Source of the DNA: Clostridiales bacterium | GTDB taxonomy: Bacteria > Bacillota > Clostridia > Oscillospirales > Acutalibacteraceae | Direction of reading: 5' to 3' | Assembly: GCA_022799115.1 (NCBI GenBank) | Contig: JAAWNT010000013.1 | Span: 1 to 64,000, forward strand | Length of the DNA stretch: 64,000 nt | Shown here: positions 35,768 to 44,356 of the stretch, piece by piece | How the letters are laid out: every line of letters begins with the position of its first letter | Numbering within the stretch: the stretch's first letter is position 1 | The notes under the pieces: model-generated | What the model was told of the DNA's origin: nothing | Seen by the model: only the letters and a program-made list of their open reading frames with translations | Databases searched by the model: none | Translations under genes and position numbers: made by a program

Positions 35768-38353
35768 TTATTCCTGAGAGCGGATTTCTTCAACGATTGG
35801 CCGTTTGATCTGTCTGCGGATCGGACCGATTCCCGCCAGCAGACATACAGCTACAGAGGTCATGAGACTTCCCAAGACATAGGCTACCGGCGATATGAGC
35901 GGAACCTCCATAGCTCCCGATAAAGCCGTTATGAGGGATTTTTGCAGCAGCAACCCCGTGATGCTTCCCCAAAACGTACCGATGATTCCATATAACACGC
36001 ATTCCAGCAGCAGCATGCTCCACAGCTGGCGGTTCTCCATTCCCACTGCCCTTGTCATAGCCAGTTCCCGCTTACGCGCCTGAAGATTGGCGTTGATGGT
36101 ATTGACTATATTCAGGCTACCGATCACTGCGATAACCCCCAGGAAACCATAGATAAAAATACTCATCACAATAGCGGTGTTATGTTCCTCTTTGGTATCG
36201 TGATACCTATTATAAAGCTCCATCTGGTCCATGGAGGATATTTGCTCCTGAACATATTGGCTCATTTGTTCCTGGAAGCCCTCCTTGGCTTTCAAGCAGA
36301 TCCGGGCGTAGACGTTGTCCAGCTTCAACCCCTGATATTCGAGCGCCAGTTGGGCGTTTTCCTCAGGGATATAGAGGGACATCTGACTTTTGGTGGTGCA
36401 GAACCAGGGTGTTTCTTCCACCAAAGCCGCCACCGAAAAAGACAAGCCGATGTCGTGGCTGTACACCCCATCTCCACTCGAAACGTCTGCTGGATAATAA
36501 AGATCCATGCTGACTTTATCTCCAATCCGGTAATCGGCCAGCCGTTTCTTTTTCAAACCGGTATCCAACGAGGTAATATCCGCCTCCTGGCACACCACCA
36601 TTGATTTCGAGGCAATCAGCTCGTCATAGCTGGGCGCGCCGGACTGCATCTGCATCTGCTCATAGGCCTGCCGGTTAATCACATAAACATATCCCGACCG
36701 GTACAGTCCCGTCGTCGCCTCCTGGGGTACATTTTCCAACTCATTGCGGACGTCCATCCCGCTCTTTTCCTCTTCGCTTAACCAGTCGTTGTCCAGCTTC
36801 TCTTGGGGAACAAAGATATTGGTGTAAAACTGGAGATACTGGGCGCCTTTCTCCATCTCGGGCCGGCTCGTCAGCAACTCGTACAGGGACTGCATCCGCT
36901 GAATCCGCTCTTCCTGGTCCGGCCCCTCGTCAGTAATCCGAAAGTCAAAGAAGTCGTTGCCGCTGTATTGAATGATCCCTCCGATCACGCTCTGGCCGAA
37001 TCCGCCCATGCACACCACAAGCGCGATGCTCAAAGTAACCGATAAGATGGTTGTGCGGTATCTCTTTTTGTTACGGCGGATATTTTTTCCCGCCAACTGC
37101 CCGGAAATGCCGAATAATTTTCCCAGAATTGCGCCGCCCTTTCCTTTTCCCGAACGGCTATCCACAAAGATATTGGCGCCGCGCACCGCTTCTACCGGCG
37201 AGATTTTTGCCGCCTTAGCGGCCGGAGAACGGGCGGACAGCATAACGGCGGCAAAGCTAAAGAGCATGGTCAAAAGAAACGGCCACGGAGAAACCATCAG
37301 GCGAAAATAGCGCAGCGCGTTTAACTCAATCTTACTCACAACAGAAAAAACCACTGTCATCGCGCCCAGACCCAAAAGCAACCCCAGCGGCAAAGCGATG
37401 ATCCAGACCAAAAACGCCTCCTGAAATACCATTTTGCGGATCTGCGCGGGAGACGCCCCCACGCAGCGCAGCGCGCCAAACTGGGACATTTTTTCCGATA
37501 CCGACATAGCAAAGGAATTACGAATTACAGTGGCCATGGTAAAGAGAATAATGACGCACAACAGGATAAAAGTTCCCCCAATTGCTATTTGCACCCCGTT
37601 TGTGCCCCGTTTTCCCTGCCATTGCAAATAGTTCTGGTTGATGCTGCTGTAAATCTGAACCTCACTGTCCTCCAAAATGGTGTCCATAGCCTCCATTTTG
37701 TTCATTCCATCTTTGATTGTCAGCAAAAGCATATAGTCCCTATGTTCTATCTGATCGGAGATTCCCCCGGACACAAAACCGTATCCGCTTTCGGCGCCAT
37801 ATACCCCTACAACAAGATATTCCATCGCGCCTATTTGCACGGGTTCATCGGGCTGCATACCGTCCGGCGTTTTGAGATATTGATAACAATATACCCCGCC
37901 GGCGACGGTGTCTCCCACCCGAAGTCCGCTCCTTCCTTCGGAACTGACCATAATCTCGTTCTCTGTTTGAGGAAGCCTTCCTTCTACCATCTGGTAGTCC
38001 TTCATTTTTAAGGCGTCCGCTTCCCGCTCTTCTAAATTTTCCTGCTTTTTTTGACCGTCTTTTTCAAACTGAAAAAACTGGTTTCGGGTGGCTAAGGCGC
38101 TGTCCTTAACCAAATAGTTTTCCGCAATTTTTCGAGCGTCTTGTAGAGAAAGCGTTTCTCCCGCGTTAAACCCGAACAGAGAAAAATCCTGGGTTCCCGC
38201 GCTTACCGCCGCATCCTTCACCATCATTCCCTGAAAACTGGAAAAGAAAATCCCGACGGAAGCTACCAACGCGCAGGCCAACACAATCCCCAGAATGGTG
38301 AGTACCGTGCGTTTTTTCTGCTGTTTGAGATATTTCCAAACCAGGGAAATCAT
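35768..38353 (-). CDS. MacB/FtsX-type ABC transporter permease
   Basis: An 861-residue permease with two FtsX domains. A first helix (about 17-37) is followed by an outer domain (about 40-255), three helices (about 260-385), a further helix near residue 430-450, a second outer domain (about 460-735) and three C-terminal helices (about 745-855). The duplicated FtsX layout is that of type VII (mechanotransmission) ABC systems, which act on lipoproteins, peptides or antibiotics in the envelope rather than pumping across the membrane. It overlaps its ATPase gene by 4 bases. The substrate is unknown. Confidence 0.9.
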   Translation of the reverse strand: MISLVWKYLKQQKKRTVLTILGIVLACALVASVGIFFSSFQGMMVKDAAVSAGTQDFSLFGFNAGETLSLQDARKIAENYLVKDSALATRNQFFQFEKDGQKKQENLEEREADALKMKDYQMVEGRLPQTENEIMVSSEGRSGLRVGDTVAGGVYCYQYLKTPDGMQPDEPVQIGAMEYLVVGVYGAESGYGFVSGGISDQIEHRDYMLLLTIKDGMNKMEAMDTILEDSEVQIYSSINQNYLQWQGKRGTNGVQIAIGGTFILLCVIILFTMATVIRNSFAMSVSEKMSQFGALRCVGASPAQIRKMVFQEAFLVWIIALPLGLLLGLGAMTVVFSVVSKIELNALRYFRLMVSPWPFLLTMLFSFAAVMLSARSPAAKAAKISPVEAVRGANIFVDSRSGKGKGGAILGKLFGISGQLAGKNIRRNKKRYRTTILSVTLSIALVVCMGGFGQSVIGGIIQYSGNDFFDFRITDEGPDQEERIQRMQSLYELLTSRPEMEKGAQYLQFYTNIFVPQEKLDNDWLSEEEKSGMDVRNELENVPQEATTGLYRSGYVYVINRQAYEQMQMQSGAPSYDELIASKSMVVCQEADITSLDTGLKKKRLADYRIGDKVSMDLYYPADVSSGDGVYSHDIGLSFSVAALVEETPWFCTTKSQMSLYIPEENAQLALEYQGLKLDNVYARICLKAKEGFQEQMSQYVQEQISSMDQMELYNRYHDTKEEHNTAIVMSIFIYGFLGVIAVIGSLNIVNTINANLQARKRELAMTRAVGMENRQLWSMLLLECVLYGIIGTFWGSITGLLLQKSLITALSGAMEVPLISPVAYVLGSLMTSVAVCLLAGIGPIRRQIKRPIVEEIRSQE

Positions 38354-39027
38354 TGCGCTCCCTCCCCGCTTACTCTGCCGTCTTCCATTCGGATTACCCG
38401 GTCGGCCTGGGCGGCAATGGAGGGGTCGTGAGTAATCAAAATCAAGGTTTGCCCATATTTGCGCACCGACGATTTCAGCAAAGCCATGATTTCCCGGCTG
38501 TTTTGCGTGTCCAGATTTCCGGTGGGTTCGTCCGCCAGCACAAGGGTGGGTTTATGGATCAGCGCGCGGCCCACAGCCACCCGCTGCTGCTGCCCGCCGG
38601 ACAGCTGGTTTGGCAGATGATTTCTACGCCGCTTAAGATCCAGCGTGTCAAGAATATCCTCCATATACTCCCGATCCGCCTTTTGACCATCCAGACGCAA
38701 AGGCAGCATAATATTCTCCTCCGCAGTAAGGACGGGAATCAGATTGTAAAACTGAAATACGAAACCAATCTTCCTCCGGCGAAATACCGCCAGATCCTTT
38801 TCCCGCTGATCGAATACGCTGGTTCCCTCTAAAATCACCTTCCCGGAGGTGGGCCGGTCCACCGCGCCCAGCATGTGCAGCAGGGTGGATTTACCGCTTC
38901 CTGACGCGCCGGAGATGGCTACGAATTCCCCCTTCTCCACCTTGATGTTAACGCCTCGCAGGGCGTTCACCGCCGTCTCTCCCTGGCCGTACTGTTTGCA
39001 TAGTTCGTGGGTCTCCACAATAGTCAT
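38350..39027 (-). CDS. ABC transporter ATP-binding protein (MacB/LolD type)
   Basis: A 225-residue ATPase with Walker [10 protein letters not shown] (40-48), Q-loop [17 protein letters not shown], signature [17 protein letters not shown], Walker [13 protein letters not shown] and switch His in LITHDPS. The FYNLIP and ADEPTGNLD forms are typical of the LolD/MacB/FtsE branch. GAAAGGAAGG lies upstream. It pairs with the downstream permease and follows the two-component genes by 239 bases. Confidence 0.94.
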   Translation of the reverse strand: MTIVETHELCKQYGQGETAVNALRGVNIKVEKGEFVAISGASGSGKSTLLHMLGAVDRPTSGKVILEGTSVFDQREKDLAVFRRRKIGFVFQFYNLIPVLTAEENIMLPLRLDGQKADREYMEDILDTLDLKRRRNHLPNQLSGGQQQRVAVGRALIHKPTLVLADEPTGNLDTQNSREIMALLKSSVRKYGQTLILITHDPSIAAQADRVIRMEDGRVSGEGAQ

Positions 39028-39266
39028 GGCTCTAACCTTCCTTTCATGCCTGACGGGGATTTATTCCGCCCGATCCATACCCGTCCGTCGCATTCCCCTG
39101 TTTATAAAAAATCCGGAACAGCAAGGCGTTTCCCCTCTTGTCTTTGATTTGAAGCCGCAAACGTTCTCCTTATTCGATGAATGCCATCTAGAAGGTTTCC
39201 TCTGGGCTACTGGTTCCATTATCCTCCAGGAAGCTTTATTTTGAGTGAACGGCGTCTTGTGATTTC
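39028..39266. other. Spacer between kinase and ABC genes
   Basis: 239 bases without a gene. I saw no convincing terminator or sigma-A promoter; it could hold a binding site for the response regulator encoded upstream. Confidence 0.35.
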
Positions 39267-40541
39267 TTAAGAATGGCAGAATGATTGAGTCTCTCCTGTT
39301 GGAGTTGCATGCTTCAGAAAGGTAATCACAAAGGTACTTCCCTCCGAAACCACGCTTTTTACATAGATATCGGCGCCATTTAGTTCTAAAATCTGACGTG
39401 CAAGAGACAACCCGATTCCCACATTCGTGGGAGAGACTTCGCCGCCTCTTCGGTAAAAGCGTTCAAAAATCAAGGGAATCTCTGTGGATTCCATTCCGCA
39501 TCCGTTGTCTGAAACAGAAATCACCACCGTCATGGGCGTTTCCTGCGCCTCCACCTGAACCCTTCCTCCGTTCCGCGTGTGCTCCAAGGCATTTTTGACG
39601 ATATTGCCCAAAGCCTCTGTAACCCACCGGGAATCATGACGCAGCAGGATCCCGCTGTCCACCTGATAGGCAAGCCGGATCCCCCTCTGTTTGGCCTCTT
39701 CCTCAAAGGGCGATATCGCGTTCTGAACCGTATCAATCAGGTAGCTGTCCGTTAAGTCCATCCGCACCGCGCCTGCATCCATCCGGGCGCTTTTCAGCAG
39801 CCCCTGAATCAGCCAGTCGGTACGGTCAATCTGCTCTTTGCTTTGCTCCAGGAATTCTCTCTGCTTTTCCGGAGCGATTTCCCGCTTGGAGAGCAGAATT
39901 TCATTGTACATCCGCAGCGCCGCCAAAGGAGTTTTTAATTGATGAGAGACGTCGGAGAGAAAATCCTTTAAATACTCTTTGTCCTTTTTTAAGGAATCCG
40001 CGTGAAATTGCAAACGCTGAGCCATGGAGGTAAAGGCATATTGCATCGCCGCCTCGTCCCCTTCCGCCCCCGGCTCTAGTTTGGGAACTTGCCCCTGCGC
40101 AATCCATTGGGCTGTTCGGGTCAGCTGTCCGATGGTACGGTATACCATGGAAAATGAGAGCAGCAATAAGAAGCAGCTTAACAGAAAAAACAATCCCACC
40201 CATCCCACAAACGCACGGATTCTGCTGCCCACCAACCACTCGTAATATGGATAATTTTCCGGATTGGCTTTGGGATAGCTGTAGCTTTTCAGATGGTCCA
40301 GCCCCGCCCTATAATCCCTAGGATCGTTTTCCCCTGTTAAAATGCACAGCTGGGAAGCCGGCCTGTTAAGAAGCACTCCGCCCACCAAAGCGATATCCTT
40401 TTCCACCATTTTTTGCACCGTTTCTTCCGTTTTCCCGCGGATCCACAGAATACCTATCGTCAAAACAATTGTCGTTAATACAATCAGGATAGCAAAAACC
40501 CGGCGAACCGGTCGATTTCGGAATAATTTTACAAGATTCAT
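39267..40541 (-). CDS. Sensor histidine kinase
   Basis: Start at the ATG at 40541, which overlaps the response-regulator stop as ATGA. The 424-residue protein has two membrane helices (about 14-34 and 110-133) around an outer sensor domain of about 75 residues, a HAMP-like linker, the phosphoacceptor H200 in SDVSHQLKTPLAALR, and an ATPase domain with N box NIVKNALEHT, G1 SDNGCG and G2 NVGIGLSLARQI. It phosphorylates the cognate OmpR-type regulator. The sensor domain is larger than in BceS-type intramembrane sensors, so it may detect an outside ligand directly. Confidence 0.93.
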   Translation of the reverse strand: MNLVKLFRNRPVRRVFAILIVLTTIVLTIGILWIRGKTEETVQKMVEKDIALVGGVLLNRPASQLCILTGENDPRDYRAGLDHLKSYSYPKANPENYPYYEWLVGSRIRAFVGWVGLFFLLSCFLLLLSFSMVYRTIGQLTRTAQWIAQGQVPKLEPGAEGDEAAMQYAFTSMAQRLQFHADSLKKDKEYLKDFLSDVSHQLKTPLAALRMYNEILLSKREIAPEKQREFLEQSKEQIDRTDWLIQGLLKSARMDAGAVRMDLTDSYLIDTVQNAISPFEEEAKQRGIRLAYQVDSGILLRHDSRWVTEALGNIVKNALEHTRNGGRVQVEAQETPMTVVISVSDNGCGMESTEIPLIFERFYRRGGEVSPTNVGIGLSLARQILELNGADIYVKSVVSEGSTFVITFLKHATPTGETQSFCHS

Positions 40542-41215
40542 TCCATAACCTCCATCCGATATCCCACACCGCGCACCGTTACAATACAAGCGTTGCTGAC
40601 GGCAGCGTCCAACTTCTCGCGCAGGTGACGGATGTGTACCGATAGGGTATTGTCATCCACAAACTCCCCCTTGCTGTCCCACAGCCGATCCAGAAGACTG
40701 GTGCGGGTCAAGGTTTGCCCCGCATGGCGGACCAAAGTAGCAAGCAGCCGCAACTCGGTTGCTGTCAAGGAAATTTCCTTTTCACCACAGAACGCCTTAC
40801 TCTGCTCCAAATCCACCGCCAGATTGCCGAAATGAATCTGAGCGCTCGTTTCCTTGTTGCTTCTCCGTAGTTGAGCTTTGATCCGGGAGATCAACACTTT
40901 TAAAAGAAAGGGCTTGGTAACATAGTCGTCGCCTCCGCCATCCAACCCCATAACGATGTTGAGTTCATCGTCGCAGGAGGTAAGAAATACAATTGGTATA
41001 TCAGATGTTTGTTTAAACTCTTTGCAAAGATCATATCCGTTTCCGTCAGGAAGCATCACATCCAGTAAAATCAGGTCGAATCCCCCCTGCGCGTAAATCT
41101 CCCGCGCCTGTCGGGCGGAGCTGGCCCGCACAGTTTGATAGCCCTCCTGTTCCAAAGTAAATAGCAATCCCATCGCCAACGCTTCATCATCTTCGATTAA
41201 AAATATCTTAGCCAT
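40538..41215 (-). CDS. OmpR/PhoB-family response regulator
   Basis: Start at the ATG at 41215 with GGAGG 7 bases upstream; a longer frame has no such site. The 225-residue protein has a receiver domain (acid triad E8/D9/D10 region, phosphoacceptor D52, K101) and a C-terminal winged helix (LTATELRLLATLVRHAGQ; HIRHLREKLD; VRGVGYRME). It is first in the locus regulator-kinase-ABC-peptide and probably controls the transporter genes, by analogy with similar loci. Confidence 0.94.
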   Translation of the reverse strand: MAKIFLIEDDEALAMGLLFTLEQEGYQTVRASSARQAREIYAQGGFDLILLDVMLPDGNGYDLCKEFKQTSDIPIVFLTSCDDELNIVMGLDGGGDDYVTKPFLLKVLISRIKAQLRRSNKETSAQIHFGNLAVDLEQSKAFCGEKEISLTATELRLLATLVRHAGQTLTRTSLLDRLWDSKGEFVDDNTLSVHIRHLREKLDAAVSNACIVTVRGVGYRMEVME

Positions 41216-41240
41216 ACGGCAACCTCCGAAATTTTTTTTA

Positions 41241-41249
41241 ATTGTACCA
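41241..41249 (-). promoter_or_regulatory. Possible promoter of the two-component operon
   Basis: TGGTACAAT on the minus strand, an extended -10 element 26 bases before the regulator start. The -35 region is poor, which would suit an activator-dependent promoter. Confidence 0.4.
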
Positions 41250-41739
41250 CAATCCCGCCTGTAAAACCCCAAAATGAAAAAAACTTAAGATATATAATTA
41301 CGACTGAAAAAAACGCAACTCCGGCGATTGAATTTTTTCTTTTCTAACCTTAAAAATCAGGCGGGTCACTGTTTCTCCAAAATGTCCGCCTATCTGATCC
41401 ATGTACCGTATCGTCTATTTGATCTTGCAAATCATCGATTGCTGCGCGGTTTTTCTCACACTCCAAGCGTGGTCTTTCAATTGCTCTTATACACAAAAAA
41501 ACAGAGGGGGCCTGGCTTTTCAGCCCGCCGCTCTCTGCCGCTTTGCATTCATTCTATTTTTAAACAGAGGCAATGCCCCTCAGAGGACCGCGCATCCCGC
41601 GGGCGCTTCCAACCATAAGGCGGCCGTCCGCTCTTGACCCTTCCTCACCGTCCTTCAACGGGAATTTCCGGATGCTTCCTCAACCGTATCTACCAGGTCT
41701 TTCAGAATAAAAAGTACAACCATTGCCAAACCGTGATTT
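41250..41739. other. Intergenic stretch between the VOC gene and the two-component operon
   Basis: About 490 bases. I see no gene, repeat or structured RNA that I can support; short frames here lack ribosome sites and sensible composition. Confidence 0.5.
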
Positions 41740-42165
41740 CTATAGCAGCGCAAAGTGAGCGCTTTCCATCAATGATTTCATTTGGCATAAGCAAAACGAA
41801 TGGCCGGAGGGGTCAAGCATCACTCTCCAATCGTCCGAAAATTGCTTCTCTGCGATTGTCGCCCCACAACGCACGGCATGTTCCACCGCTTTTTCCAGAT
41901 CATTCACGGCGAAGTCTAAGTGAGCCATTTGCTGCTGCGCGTGTGGTTCTTCCGGCCATATAGGAGGCACATACTCCGGATTTCGTTGAAACATGATCCC
42001 AGGATCCCCTCCTTGCTCCGTTCCCGGGGCTGCTGCACACGCCCAGTTTTCATCATGAAATGGTATTTCCCACCGGAGCAGCGCCGCATAGAACTTGGCC
42101 AACTCATAAGGTTCTCTGCAATTCACCGTAAATGCGTACATTTTGATTTTCAGATTATCATCCAT
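41740..42165 (-). CDS. VOC-superfamily (glyoxalase-like) protein
   Basis: A 141-residue single-domain VOC protein with two beta-alpha-beta-beta-beta modules: KMYAFTVNCREPYELAKFYA at the start and MAHLDFAVNDLEKAVEHA in the middle, ending MLDPSGHSFCL. It resembles the glyoxalase-like subgroup often of unknown role. The typical metal ligands of glyoxalase I are not all obvious, so no activity is assigned. It is transcribed alone. Confidence 0.8.
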   Translation of the reverse strand: MDDNLKIKMYAFTVNCREPYELAKFYAALLRWEIPFHDENWACAAAPGTEQGGDPGIMFQRNPEYVPPIWPEEPHAQQQMAHLDFAVNDLEKAVEHAVRCGATIAEKQFSDDWRVMLDPSGHSFCLCQMKSLMESAHFALL

Positions 42166-42403
42166 CGCACGGACACCTCGAAAGAATGAGGGTATTCCTC
42201 TTATGTGGAAATGAACAAATCGGATGGCGTCGGTCTATGAAAAGGCGGACCGACCCGTCTCGTATCACAACTTTACGTTTACTGTTAGAAAGCGTCTTGG
42301 TTCAGTGAGCGCCTGTTTCCCCTATGCAGCTTGAAACTCTCGCAGGAGAAACCGGACATTTCCGGCTTAACCCTCCGCAAAAGAACACCATCCTGCTGTT
42401 ACA

Positions 42404-43435
42404 TCAATACTCCGCGCTTAACGGGTTCATGGCGCCCAATCCCTGGTCATCCAAATCGTCCACAAATTTCAGAGCCTTGCCCGCTCCCAAAACCACACAG
42501 GTGTCCGGTTCCTCCGCCACTCGGACGGGCAGGCGGGTTTTTTTGGAGATCAGGGTATCGAACCCGTATAATTGGGCGCTTCCCCCAGTGAGAACGATCC
42601 CATCGGTGTAGATATCGCCCACCAGCTCCGGGGGAGTCTCCTCCAGCATCTCCTGGATCTCCCTGGCGATCTGCATCGCCTGATCAATCAGGGCTTCCAG
42701 CATTTCGTCCGAAGTAAAGTCGATGCCCTGGGGCAATCCGGTCAAAGCGTTGCGCCCCTTGATTCGGAAGGTCATGAGCTCCTCCTGGGGATAAACGCAT
42801 CCAATGGCCAGCTTCGCCGCTTCCGCCATCCGTTTTCCGATAATCAGATTGTATTTCTTTTTGACGTATTTAATGATCGATTCGTCAAAATTGTTGCCAG
42901 CCACCTTCAGGGACCGCATGGTAGCAACGCCGCTTAAGGACACCACCGCCATGTCGGTAGTACCTCCCCCGATATCCACCACAAGGCTTCCATGGGGACT
43001 TGAAATGTCAATACCCGCGCCAATTGCCGCCGCCACCGGCTCCTCAATCAGGCAAATCTTTCGAACGCCGGTGGTGCTGATGGCGTTGACCACCGCTTTT
43101 TTCTCCACTTCGGTAACCTCTCCGGGAATGCAGGCCACCACCCGTGACATAAACAACATGCTGGAACTCACCTTTTTCATAAAGGTACCCACCAATTGCT
43201 CCACCAGCAGATAATCGGAAATCACACCGCTGCACAGAGGCGTGATTACCGAAACCTTATCGGAGGTCCGTCCAATCATCTCGTAGGCCTCTTTTCCCAC
43301 GGCAATCAGCTCGTCGGTCTCCCGGTTTACCGCCACAACGGAAGGTTCGTTTACCACAATCCCCTTCCCATGCACATATATCATAATCTTGGAAGTCCCA
43401 AGGTCAATCGCAGCATCTGTTCCCAACGCCAACAA
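42404..43435 (-). CDS. mreB: Rod-shape determining protein, MreB/Mbl family
   Basis: Actin-like ATPase (343 aa) that guides cell-wall synthesis under the membrane. Phosphate 1 motif AIDLGTSKIMIYV, connect 1, phosphate 2 VVDIGGGTTDMAVVS, adenosine motif GIVLTGGSAQLYGF are all present. Start codon TTG (43435 or 43432) with GGAGG upstream. No mreC/mreD follows, so it could be an Mbl or MreBH paralogue. It has its own promoter overlapping the end of comF and a leader of about 210 bases. The C-terminal tail after KALKFVDDLD is longer and polar. Confidence 0.92.
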   Translation of the reverse strand: MLALGTDAAIDLGTSKIMIYVHGKGIVVNEPSVVAVNRETDELIAVGKEAYEMIGRTSDKVSVITPLCSGVISDYLLVEQLVGTFMKKVSSSMLFMSRVVACIPGEVTEVEKKAVVNAISTTGVRKICLIEEPVAAAIGAGIDISSPHGSLVVDIGGGTTDMAVVSLSGVATMRSLKVAGNNFDESIIKYVKKKYNLIIGKRMAEAAKLAIGCVYPQEELMTFRIKGRNALTGLPQGIDFTSDEMLEALIDQAMQIAREIQEMLEETPPELVGDIYTDGIVLTGGSAQLYGFDTLISKKTRLPVRVAEEPDTCVVLGAGKALKFVDDLDDQGLGAMNPLSAEY

Positions 43436-43655
43436 AAACGCCTCCTATATCTCAATCAGTCGCCCTGGCGAATGCCCGGCGTGTATTATCCTTATTCTTA
43501 AACAGTCCATATAAAAAATAATGGAACCGGTGTCCCGTCTTCACTCTGGTGTTGATTTGGCTTGTATCCTTGATAAAAACCAACGGCTTTCGCGTCTCAG
43601 CCTCTTCGAAAACAAACTGGTTGGCATTCCAATATTCACAAAAGCTTGTCTTTTT

Positions 43656-43684
43656 ATTATAGTATAACCAGAAAAGAATTACAA
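43656..43684 (-). promoter_or_regulatory. mreB promoter
   Basis: TTGTAA (43679-43684), a 17-base spacer and TATAAT (43656-43661) on the minus strand. The -35 box overlaps the comF stop codon. It leaves a leader of about 210 bases in which I recognise no known RNA motif. Confidence 0.65.
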
Positions 43685-44356
43685 CTGTTCCGGACGGGTT
43701 TTTACCGCCGCCAGCGCCGCGCACTGCACAGAGGCCGCGCCGGACTGAATCAGCGTCCGGCAGCATTCCCGCAGGGTGGATCCCGTGGTAACAATGTCGT
43801 CGCATACCAGAATGCGGATGCCTTCCACCGACTTTTTCCCAGCAAGCTCAAAGGCGCCAATCAAATTTTGCTCCCGCTCTCTTCTGGTTAGAGTGTGCTG
43901 GTCGGGAGTTTCCTTGGGCTTACTCAAAAGTTCTGCATATGGAATACCCATATGCTCGGCCACTCTTCGCCCAAGCAGCTCCGCTTGGTTATAGCCCCGC
44001 CGCCTTTTTTTCGCTTTGGCGAGGGGTACTCCGGTGACTGCGTCAAACGTTTGCCCTGCAAAAACGATTTGCGCCTGCTCCGCCATGGCTTGCCCCAGGC
44101 TTCGGGCAAGCGCCGGACGATCCTGAAATTTAAACGCGGCAATGGCTTTCTTAACCGGATCCTGGTATACAAAAGGGGCGGCGCACAAAATCGTCTCCTG
44201 ATTTGTTTTATCAATTACAACCGGCATCCGCTGCCTTGGCAGTTGGTCCCGGCAGGTATCGCAAAACGCGGAATCCCTTTTCATCACCTGACGGCAATAA
44301 GGGCACCGAACGGGAAAAAACATCCCTGCAAGGGCTTCAATCCATCGGTTACTCAT
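43679..44356 (-). CDS. comF: ComF-family phosphoribosyltransferase-like protein
   Basis: A 225-residue ComF protein: N-terminal C4 zinc finger (C18, C21, C32, C35) followed by a PRTase fold with the PRPP loop ILVCDDIVTTGSTLRECC. ComFC homologues act in uptake of transforming DNA. I start at the ATG at 44356 (AGAGGG 7 bases upstream), which overlaps the recD2 stop; a TTG at 44362 is in frame too. Being behind recD2 links it to DNA processing. Confidence 0.9.
   Translation of the reverse strand: MSNRWIEALAGMFFPVRCPYCRQVMKRDSAFCDTCRDQLPRQRMPVVIDKTNQETILCAAPFVYQDPVKKAIAAFKFQDRPALARSLGQAMAEQAQIVFAGQTFDAVTGVPLAKAKKRRRGYNQAELLGRRVAEHMGIPYAELLSKPKETPDQHTLTRREREQNLIGAFELAGKKSVEGIRILVCDDIVTTGSTLRECCRTLIQSGAASVQCAALAAVKTRPEQL

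Noticed and set aside
42351-42366. Terminator after mreB
   Set aside because: ACCGGA/TCCGGC is only a 5-6 base stem without a proper T run, so I did not list it.
43452-43805. A 117-codon minus-strand frame overlapping the end of comF and the mreB leader
   Set aside because: Overlaps comF in another frame, covers the mreB promoter and lacks family features.
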